Source of the DNA: Tessaracoccus palaemonis
GTDB lineage: Bacteria > Actinomycetota > Actinomycetes > Propionibacteriales > Propionibacteriaceae
Direction: 5' to 3'
Length of the DNA: 64,000 bases
NCBI RefSeq assembly: GCF_019316905.1
Contig: NZ_CP079216.1
Location: 806,001-870,000, forward strand
Both the position numbers and the translations under genes were made by a program. This document shows, one piece after another, positions 52,886 to 60,279 of this stretch. The notes below the pieces were generated by a model. That model had not been told where the DNA came from. It worked only from the letters and a program-made list of their open reading frames with translations, and ran no database searches. Every line of letters starts with the position of its first letter. Position 1 is the stretch's first letter.

Positions 52886-53884
52886 TCAGCCCTCCCGGTC
52901 CGTGAGGAGCGCCGCCACGGGCAGCAGGAGGGTGGCGGCGACGGCGAGGTAGGGGATGCCCGGCCACCCGTCGGAGGGCTGCCAGTCGAGGGCAGCGGCG
53001 CCGGGGAGCCATGAGCGGGCGCAGAAGGCGGCCAGGGCCACCGCGGCGCAGGCCGTGACGGCGGTGGGCCGCTCGCGGGCCGCGCCGATCAGGATCAGCG
53101 GCAGCGATGCCACGGCCAGCACGCCGAGGGGCGACAGCGCCGTCGTCCAGGATGATGCCGCGCCCGTGGCGATCGCGACGACCGCGGCGGGGATCAGGAG
53201 GAGGGCGAACGGCCGGGCGACGGTCGCGGCACGACCCTCGGGCTCCGCGCTGGGCGGGTCGGCCTCTCCGGCGGCGGCGAAGGCGCCTCCTGCCCTTGTC
53301 AGGGTCGGGACCCGCCAGCCCTGGGCGCGGTGGACGTCGGCCGCCAGCCACGACCAGCTCAGCGAGTCGCCGAGCAGACACCACGGGGTCAGAAGCTCGG
53401 CGAGGCGCCCGAACACCGCCCGGGACGTGTGCAGCCAGGCCCTGCCGGGCAGCACGAGCCAGCCCAGCCCGATCAGAGCGACCAGTGCCCAGGCGCGCAC
53501 CCCGGCCGTCAGGGCGGCGGCGAGGCTCCCGACCGTGACCGGCCCGCCGAAGCGCACACCGGGGGCGGGCTGCCAGGAGGGCAGGTCGAGCAGCAGGGTG
53601 CCCGTCCCGGAGCCGGTGACGGCGATGCCGGCGAGCAGGCGCCAGACCAGGGCGAGCGAGCCGATCGCGAGCGCCACGCGGAATGCCGGGCGCCGGGGGC
53701 CGCCGGTCAGGGCGCCCGCCAAGCCGATCATGACCGCGGCGGCCAGCACGGGCACGGGGTTGGTGGTGGTCAGGAGCATCGCGGCGCTGGACAGGAGCAG
53801 GGCCCCCCAGGCCAGGCCCCCGGCGGGGCGCCGGACCCGGGGGGCCGCGGAGGCGTGCCGCGCCGGGTCGAGGACCTCAGTCAT
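52886..53884 (-). CDS. Diverged ECF-type T component (module 2)
   Basis: The product is a 332-residue membrane protein in the place of EcfT, with the same N-terminal design as module 1 (TTTNPVPVLAAAVMIGL compared with LTTNPLVIACLAAAVV) and GGPVTVGSLAAALTAGVRAW matching GGPVTVDGLAFAFFDALRLA. The coupling-helix region has lost the Ala-Arg-Gly motif: HRAQGWRVPTL stands where EARGYGRTRR is in module 1. Together with the degenerate ATPase this suggests that module 2 no longer couples ATP hydrolysis in the usual way. It overlaps the upstream gene by 8 bases. Confidence 0.72.
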   Translation of the reverse strand: MTEVLDPARHASAAPRVRRPAGGLAWGALLLSSAAMLLTTTNPVPVLAAAVMIGLAGALTGGPRRPAFRVALAIGSLALVWRLLAGIAVTGSGTGTLLLDLPSWQPAPGVRFGGPVTVGSLAAALTAGVRAWALVALIGLGWLVLPGRAWLHTSRAVFGRLAELLTPWCLLGDSLSWSWLAADVHRAQGWRVPTLTRAGGAFAAAGEADPPSAEPEGRAATVARPFALLLIPAAVVAIATGAASSWTTALSPLGVLAVASLPLILIGAARERPTAVTACAAVALAAFCARSWLPGAAALDWQPSDGWPGIPYLAVAATLLLPVAALLTDREG

Positions 53885-54809
53885 CGAGGCGCCCCCTGCG
53901 CGAGGTCAGCGGGACGGCCACCAGGACCGAGGCGAGGGCAAGCCCCGCGACGCCGGCCGAGACCCCCTTCACGAGTGCCGTGGGTCGTTGATCCGCGTTC
54001 CGGGCCTCCGCGACCTCCTCGCCGACGGGCGGTGGTGTGCCGAGCGTCGCGCGCGGTTCCTCGTCGCCGGTGGCGTCGGGGGTCGCCGCCCAGGTGACGT
54101 CCGCGGTCCCCGACGTGAGGTTCCTCAGCCGGAAGGTGTAGGGCTTCGCGTCCAGCCCGCGCGGCATCTCGTACGCGACCGTGGCGACGTCGGCGGGACT
54201 CTTCGCGGCGGTGTTGGCCGTCGTCGGATCGGCGGCGGTCGCGTCGTGCCAGGTGCCGTCGTCGTCGGCGTAGTCGACGGCGAACAGCGAGCCGGGGATC
54301 GTGCCGACCAGCTGCAGGTCGAGCACGGCCCCGGCCGGCTTCCGGTCGCCGTAGCCGTCGCCCAGCAGGACCGGGATCCGGCTCCCGAACGGCACGAAGC
54401 CTCCGATGGTCTCGGATGTGTCGGTGCCCTCGACGCCTGCGAGGCTGACCAGTGCCCAGCCGCCGGTCAGGTCGTCGTCGATGGGAGGGACCGCGACGTT
54501 GACGGTCGCCGTGCCCGAGTTCGGCACCGTGACCTCGCCGCCGGTGCTGATGGCGGTGAGCTTCGTCACGGTGTCGCCGTCCAGCGTGGCCTGGTAGACG
54601 ACGACCGTGACGCGGGCGCCCGCGTTGCCGGTGACCACCACCGGGTAGGCGACACCCTCCATGATGCGTGTGTCGAAGCGGAGGGAGCACCCGGCGGCCG
54701 CCCCGTCGCACAGGGCGCTCACCTGGTCGGGGGCTTCGGCGACGGCGGTCCGGCTGAGGCCGGCGAGGGCGCACGCGAGCAGGGCTGTCGCGAGGAGACG
54801 GCGGATCAC
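53877..54809 (-). CDS. Secreted membrane-anchored protein of unknown family (module 2)
   Basis: The protein has 310 residues with a signal peptide (about 1-26), an outside region with one close cysteine pair (C34, C41) and mostly beta-rich sequence (VTVVVYQATLDGDTVTKLTAI, GTATVNVAVPPIDDDLTGGWALVSLAG), and a C-terminal transmembrane helix (GVSAGVAGLALASVLVAVPL) with a short basic-acidic tail. I do not recognise the family. GTG 54809 overlaps the stop of the preceding gene (GTGA). It may be a second surface protein that works with the DUF4430-like product encoded just upstream. Confidence 0.65.
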   Translation of the reverse strand: MIRRLLATALLACALAGLSRTAVAEAPDQVSALCDGAAAGCSLRFDTRIMEGVAYPVVVTGNAGARVTVVVYQATLDGDTVTKLTAISTGGEVTVPNSGTATVNVAVPPIDDDLTGGWALVSLAGVEGTDTSETIGGFVPFGSRIPVLLGDGYGDRKPAGAVLDLQLVGTIPGSLFAVDYADDDGTWHDATAADPTTANTAAKSPADVATVAYEMPRGLDAKPYTFRLRNLTSGTADVTWAATPDATGDEEPRATLGTPPPVGEEVAEARNADQRPTALVKGVSAGVAGLALASVLVAVPLTSRRGRLDD

Positions 54810-55915
54810 TCGTCGTCCAGCGAGCCGGAGGCGGAGGCCGGTCGCAGCGCGGCCAGCGCGAACCCGAGGCCGCCGAGCGCGATGGCGCCAAGTCCGCCCA
54901 GGGTTGCCAGCGATGACCAGCGGGGCACCGGGGCCGCGGCGGCGGTGTCGTCCGGCCCTGCCCCGGCGTTCTCCTGGCCCCACACCTTCGACGGGGACGC
55001 GGAAGGTGTCGGGGAGGGAGATGCGGAGGCGGGGGGCTCCGTCGACGGGGTGGCCGATTGGCTGGGTGGCGTGCTGCTGGGCGTCACGGCGGAGGTCGGC
55101 GTGGCCGAGGGTGGCGCAGAACTCGTCGAGGAGGGCCGCGGGGTAGATGACGGCGTGCGGTCGGCGGAGGGTTTCGTAGTTGCCGTCTTCGTGGTCGACG
55201 AGGTCGGCTTCTTCGTCGCGGTCGGCTTGGCCGTCGCGGTGGGCTTCCCGGTGGCGGTGGGCTTCCCGGTGGCGGTGGGCTTGCCCGATGACGAGGGCTT
55301 TCCCGAGGCCCCGCCGGAGGGCGACCCGCTCGCGTCGGGCGTCGGCGAGGCGCTCGTGGTGGGGGCGAAGGCGGGCGCGTCGCGCGGAGCGATGATCGCC
55401 TGGGAGTCCGTGTTGTCGGTGTAGGTCAGCCCCCAGAAGAGGTCGTAGAAACCGGTCTCCCGGTCCGCAGCGGGCACATAACTGGTCTGCTTCCCGCCGC
55501 GCCAGGCGCCCTCGACCCCCGCGACCATGTGCCAGTAGAACTCCCCGAGGTCGTCTTCGGTTGGCATGCCGACGCCCTCGAGCCCGTTGATGCTGGTGAT
55601 GAGGCCGCCGGTGCCCTGACCGAACTCGATGCCGGCCGACTTCAGGAAGGCAACCTGGTCGCTGCCGAACGGCGTCGTCTTACCGTTTCCCTCGAGCGGG
55701 ATGCAGCGGATCAGGATGCGGCCCTCACGGTCGACAACCGGCGTGTCGTCGCCCTCGTAGGCGCTCCAGTCGAGGACGACGGTCAGGCCCTCGCCCTGCT
55801 GGCAGGCCCCGTCGTGCCAGGTGTCTCCCTCGTCGCCCAGCGCGGGGAGGCCAGACGTCGCCGCGACGGCCAGCAGCGAGGCGCCTACCACCGCCGCCCG
55901 AACCACGAGCCTCAC
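54806..55915 (-). CDS. Secreted DUF4430-like protein with Pro/Thr/Ser stalk (module 2)
   Basis: The protein has 369 residues: signal sequence (about 1-25), a DUF4430-like domain (about 30-180), a 130-residue Ser/Thr/Pro/Lys stalk with PTATGK repeats (212-235), and a C-terminal helix (336-357). The domain has C38 and C71, VVDREGRILIRC (compare VDEDGTVIANEC in module 1), GGLITSINGLEG and EFYWHMVAGVEGAW, which recall transcobalamin C-terminal domains. The stalk would hold the domain away from the membrane, through the cell wall. I chose GTG 55915 since it gives a clean signal peptide and has AGAGGTGG upstream. It is the first gene after the riboswitch. Confidence 0.75.
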   Translation of the reverse strand: MRLVVRAAVVGASLLAVAATSGLPALGDEGDTWHDGACQQGEGLTVVLDWSAYEGDDTPVVDREGRILIRCIPLEGNGKTTPFGSDQVAFLKSAGIEFGQGTGGLITSINGLEGVGMPTEDDLGEFYWHMVAGVEGAWRGGKQTSYVPAADRETGFYDLFWGLTYTDNTDSQAIIAPRDAPAFAPTTSASPTPDASGSPSGGASGKPSSSGKPTATGKPTATGKPTATAKPTATKKPTSSTTKTATTKPSADRTPSSTPRPSSTSSAPPSATPTSAVTPSSTPPSQSATPSTEPPASASPSPTPSASPSKVWGQENAGAGPDDTAAAAPVPRWSSLATLGGLGAIALGGLGFALAALRPASASGSLDDE

Positions 55916-55999
55916 CCGTCCACCACCTCTGCGCACGCGCAGGGTGGGGCCGACCGGCACCGCACGCTGCGCACTCCTCGGCGCATCCGTCCATGTCGC

Positions 56000-56080
56000 A
56001 GTCCTGGTGGTTGTCCGGCTCGGCTTGCGCCTCACGGTTGCGGGTCAGCGCCGGTCTCTCACCGGCTTCCCCACCTCGGG
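56000..56080 (-). promoter_or_regulatory. Cobalamin riboswitch, compact form (module 2)
   Basis: The minus-strand leader shows GGGGAAGCCGGTGAGAGACC, GGCGCTGACCCGCAACCGTG, a short GC hairpin and GAGCCGGACAACC, the same compact B12 element as at 44.1 kb. It lies about 90 bases before the DUF4430-like start at 55915 and would control the longest operon in the window. The Nudix gene diverges on the other side. Confidence 0.82.
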
Positions 56081-56173
56081 ACTGGGCCCGTCCGCGACGG
56101 GCACGGCCAGTCTAGCCATGCTCTGGCGTCGAAGCGGACGAGGAAGTGTGAGTCGGTCGACTAGCGTCGAGGC

Positions 56174-56680
56174 ATGTCCTTCACTCCGGAACTCACCGTC
56201 CTCGGCTACGTCACCGATGCAACCAGGCGGCGCGTGCTGCTGGTGCACCGCATCGCGCGCTCCTCCGACGAACAGCTCGGGAAGTACAACGGGCTAGGCG
56301 GGAAGGTCGAGCCGGGGGAGGACATCGTCGCGGCCATGCGCCGCGAGCTGATGGAGGAGGCGGCCCTCGACGCGACCGACCTCGAGCTGCGCGGCACCGT
56401 CTCCTGGCCCGGCTTCAACGGCCGCGACGTGTTCGGCTTCGTGTTCCTCATCACCGGCTTCACCGGCGTGATCCCCGACTCGAACGAGGAGGGGACGCTC
56501 GCCTGGCACGACGTCGCGACCATGATGCGGCTGCCGATGTGGGACGGCGACCGGCACTTCCTGCCGCTCGTGTTCGACGGCTCCATCGGGCAGTTCCACG
56601 GCGTCATCCCCTACGACGGCGGGCACAGCACCGGATGGCAGGTCACCACGCTGCCGAGTCTTGGCACTCGGCTTGAATGA
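56174..56680 (+). CDS. Nudix hydrolase
   Basis: The protein has 168 residues with a clear Nudix box starting GGKVEPGEDIVAAMRREL and ending MEEAA, preceded by LGKYNGLGGKV. The fold positions and WHDVATMMRLPMWDGDRHFLPLVFDG resemble bacterial 8-oxo-dGTP diphosphatase (MutT/MTH1-like) members. The role would be removal of oxidised or non-canonical nucleotides, though the substrate is not certain. The TGA at 56678-56680 lies within the first CIRCE operator of groESL, so the two loci abut. Confidence 0.85.
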   Translation: MSFTPELTVLGYVTDATRRRVLLVHRIARSSDEQLGKYNGLGGKVEPGEDIVAAMRRELMEEAALDATDLELRGTVSWPGFNGRDVFGFVFLITGFTGVIPDSNEEGTLAWHDVATMMRLPMWDGDRHFLPLVFDGSIGQFHGVIPYDGGHSTGWQVTTLPSLGTRLE

Positions 56681-56687
56681 GTGCTAA
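56661..56687. promoter_or_regulatory. CIRCE operator 1 (HrcA site)
   Basis: TTGGCACTC - 9 bases - GAGTGCTAA matches the CIRCE consensus TTAGCACTC-N9-GAGTGCTAA with one change. HrcA bound here represses groES-groEL and is released on heat shock. It overlaps the last codons and stop of the Nudix gene. Confidence 0.92.
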
Positions 56688-56706
56688 CTCCGCGATAACT
56701 TAGACA

Positions 56707-56733
56707 TTGGCACTCGACCCCGTCGGGTGCTAA
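56707..56733. promoter_or_regulatory. CIRCE operator 2 (HrcA site)
   Basis: TTGGCACTC - 9 bases - GGGTGCTAA is a second CIRCE element with two changes from consensus, 46 bases after the first. Tandem CIRCE boxes before groES are typical of Actinomycetota. Confidence 0.88.
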
Positions 56734-56823
56734 CCGGCCAGGCGGCACCCGCGACGACGCCCGGCCCCTGAATGCAAGCAAGTGACCCGGGTCAACCCGG
56801 ATAACGAAAAGAAAGGTGTTGAC

Positions 56824-57120
56824 GTGGCAACCACGATCAAGCCGCTCGAGGACCGCATCCTCATCCAGCCCCTCGAGGCCGTTCAGACCACCGCCTCCGG
56901 CCTCGTCATCCCCGACACGGCCAAGGAGAAGCCGCAGGAGGGCAAGGTCGTCGCCACCGGCCCCGGCCGCGTCGATGACAAGGGCAACCGCATCCCGCTC
57001 GACGTCGCCGAGGGTGACGTCGTCATCTTCAGCAAGTACGGCGGCACCGAGGTCAAGTACGACGGCCAGGAGTACCTGCTCCTGAACGCCCGCGACATCC
57101 TCGCCGTCGTCTCCAAGTAA
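56824..57120 (+). CDS. groES: Co-chaperonin GroES
   Basis: GroES is the heptameric lid of the GroEL chaperonin. The protein has 98 residues with the family sequence [18 protein letters not shown], the mobile loop [17 protein letters not shown], and [24 protein letters not shown]. The start is GTG 56824, with AAAGG about 9 bases before. It is controlled by the two CIRCE boxes upstream and lies 12 bases before groEL. Confidence 0.97.
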   Translation: MATTIKPLEDRILIQPLEAVQTTASGLVIPDTAKEKPQEGKVVATGPGRVDDKGNRIPLDVAEGDVVIFSKYGGTEVKYDGQEYLLLNARDILAVVSK

Positions 57121-58722
<1,602 letters not shown>

Positions 58723-58742
58723 GTCTCTGAACTCTCCCGCGC

Positions 58743-58772
58743 GGCCCCGTCCTGCTTCGGCAGGGCGGGGCC
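58743..58772 (+). terminator. Terminator-like hairpin after groEL
   Basis: GGCCCCGTCCTGC (58743-58755) pairs with GCAGGGCGGGGCC (58760-58772) around a stable TTCG tetraloop, with one G-T pair. There is no T-run, as is common for terminators of high-GC actinobacteria. Confidence 0.7.
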
Positions 58773-58825
58773 GTCCGCATGTCCGGAGTCTCAATGCCGG
58801 GGTCGATGCCTCGCGATCGGAGGAC

Positions 58826-58845
58826 ATAGGTTAGGGTGGCCTACG
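58826..58845. promoter_or_regulatory. Possible DtxR/IdeR iron box
   Basis: ATAGGTTAGGGTGGCCTACG partly matches the DtxR/IdeR consensus TTAGGTTAGGCTAACCTAA; the left half is good and the right half weak. It lies about 65 bases before the gene at 58910. A similar weak site occurs near the DUF1540 gene. Confidence 0.35.
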
Positions 58846-58909
58846 TTGCACATACCGCAACTCCGCAGTTGTGAAATTCACTGGGACCGTCACACGGAGG
58901 AACCGACGC

Positions 58910-59701
58910 ATGACACTGTCGTTCGAGGCGCCGAAGACCGAGGTCGAGGGGCGCGCGGCGTCGCTCGCGCGCAGGCTCGTGGGAGGGGCTGGGGCGGCTT
59001 CGCTCGACGCCTACCGCGTCGGTGAGTGTCTCGAGTTCGTCGCGCACGGCATCGCCGAGGATGGCTCCCTGGTCGTCGCCGCGATGCCCGCCGGCACCCT
59101 GGCCGCCGCAGCCGACGGCGTCCCGATCGACGTGCGGCTCGACGTGGTGAAGCAGGCCCCGGACCCGGCTGTGTCGATCGTGTCCGCCTCGGCGCACCTG
59201 CTCGGGGAACTGGCCTGGGTTCCTGCCTCTGAGGCGGTCCGGGCGGGGCTGCCGGCCTCGGTCGAGGCGATGGCCGATGTCCCCGGCGTCCGGTTCGGCG
59301 TCGTCGCCGTGCGCAGGGCCGTGCTGCACGACCTGACCGGCGCGACCGTGATCGACGAGGACCAGCTCTACTACGAGGCCCCCTCCGACATCGACGCCTA
59401 CGCGGCCTTCGAGAAGGTCGCCGGCCTCGACCAGGGCATGCTCAAGGACCTCTGCTGGGCTGTCATGGTCGACGCGACCCCCGGCCTGGTCATCAGCAAG
59501 CCCGCGATGCCCAGTGTGTGCCAGCACATGGCCGACCGCGTGTTCTGCGTCGACGTCGACGACCGCGGGCTGACGATGATGCTGGTGGGGACCGAGGAGA
59601 CGCTGCTCGTCTACGCAGCCTTCGCCCGCCCCGTAGCCTCGCTGTCGGACCTCGACGAGCGACTCTTCGACCTCATGGGCGCCGCGGTGCTGGCCGCCTG
59701 A
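58910..59701 (+). CDS. Hypothetical protein, possibly iron-regulated
   Basis: The protein has 263 residues, with no signal peptide or transmembrane helix. I do not recognise a named family. The N-terminal half (SLARRLVGGAGAASLDAYRVGECLEFVAHGIAEDGSLVVAAMPAG, then SIVSASAHLLGELAWV) has the strand-rich look of split-barrel proteins related to HugZ-type heme proteins, a weak guess. The C-terminal half has DAYAAFEKVAGLDQGMLKDLCWAV. GGAGG at 58896-58900 supports ATG 58910 over GTG 58871. The possible iron box upstream hints at iron or heme metabolism. A long hairpin follows the stop. Confidence 0.6.
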   Translation: MTLSFEAPKTEVEGRAASLARRLVGGAGAASLDAYRVGECLEFVAHGIAEDGSLVVAAMPAGTLAAAADGVPIDVRLDVVKQAPDPAVSIVSASAHLLGELAWVPASEAVRAGLPASVEAMADVPGVRFGVVAVRRAVLHDLTGATVIDEDQLYYEAPSDIDAYAAFEKVAGLDQGMLKDLCWAVMVDATPGLVISKPAMPSVCQHMADRVFCVDVDDRGLTMMLVGTEETLLVYAAFARPVASLSDLDERLFDLMGAAVLAA

Positions 59702-59714
59702 GGCCGACCCGACG

Positions 59715-59765
59715 CACAACGACGCGGTGCGCGTGAGCCAGGCTCACGCGCACCGCGCCGTTGTG
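59715..59765. terminator. Very long near-perfect hairpin between convergent genes
   Basis: CACAACG-A-CGCGGTGCGCGTGAGCC (59715-59739) pairs with GGCTCACGCGCACCGCG-C-CGTTGTG (59741-59765), 24 base pairs with one mismatch and a single-base loop. It lies between the convergent stops of the gene at 58910 and the DUF1540 gene. Probably a bidirectional terminator; the arms could instead form a cruciform. Confidence 0.7.
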
Positions 59766-59781
59766 TCGAGGGACCGCCGGG

Positions 59782-60057
59782 TCAGCGGACTTCGTAGGTG
59801 GCGCAGGTCGCCGTGTCGGTGACCTCGATGCCCTCCGCGGCGCACATCAGATCCTTGTTGTGCGCGCACTCGAGGCGCTGGCAGGCCCCGACCTGGCCGG
59901 CCGCGGTCGGGAGACCGCCGCGGGCATCGAGGGTGATGAAGGTGACGCAGGAGGGCTTCTCGCCCCCGGCGATGGTGACGGCGAAGGCGGTGCAGCCATC
60001 GGCGTTGTAGGCGCACGAGGTGGTGGCGCAGGCCTTGACGGCGGAAACGGTGCTCAT
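59782..60057 (-). CDS. DUF1540 small cysteine-rich protein
   Basis: The protein has 91 residues with two DUF1540-like Cys clusters: VKACATTSCAYNADGCTAFAVTI ending in a further Cys (SCVTF), and GACQRLECAHNKDLMCAAEGIEV followed by TCATYEV. Four cysteines in each half suggest binding of a metal such as zinc or iron. The function of the family is not known. CCAGGAGGTCG precedes ATG 60057. The promoter region contains TTA-rich motifs that resemble DtxR boxes. Confidence 0.8.
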   Translation of the reverse strand: MSTVSAVKACATTSCAYNADGCTAFAVTIAGGEKPSCVTFITLDARGGLPTAAGQVGACQRLECAHNKDLMCAAEGIEVTDTATCATYEVR

Positions 60058-60078
60058 GACGACCTCCTGGGGTGTGAC

Positions 60079-60097
60079 TTATTACCCTTAGCCTAAG
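60079..60097. promoter_or_regulatory. Possible iron box upstream of the DUF1540 gene
   Basis: TTATTACCCTTAGCCTAAG, read on either strand, keeps the TTAG-N-CTAA core of DtxR-type operators but matches only about 11 of 18 positions. A further partial site, AAACCTAACCTTACTAGGG, lies at about 60126-60144. These are the only AT-rich islands in this part of the window. Confidence 0.3.
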
Positions 60098-60167
60098 CCG
60101 GCTCCGGGTCACTCACAAGGGCAGTAAACCTAACCTTACTAGGGGTTTTGCTGGTAGTCTGGAGGAA

Positions 60168-60191
60168 ATGCGCCAGTTCAATGTTGCCTAA
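60168..60191 (+). other. Tiny open frame with a good ribosome-binding site
   Basis: GGAGG at 60161-60165 is followed by ATG 60168 and seven codons (MRQFNVA) before TAA at 60189-60191, downstream of the AT-rich possible iron box at 60126-60144. It may be a short leader peptide or mark a small RNA; the hairpin at 60232-60270 could end the transcript. It could also be chance. Confidence 0.3.
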
Positions 60192-60231
60192 ATGGGGCTT
60201 TCTAAATTCTCGGCTCACGAATGTGACGTGA

Positions 60232-60270
60232 CAAGGCCCCGGACCCGCGGTGAGCGGGCCCGGGGCCTTG
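60232..60270. terminator. Bidirectional terminator hairpin
   Basis: CAAGGCCCCGG-A-CCCGC (60232-60248) pairs with GCGGG-C-CCGGGGCCTTG (60254-60270), 16 pairs with one mismatch. It lies 10 bases after the stop of the Ig-repeat gene on the minus strand and also downstream of the tiny frame on the plus strand. Confidence 0.8.
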
Positions 60271-60279
60271 TCGGAGGAA

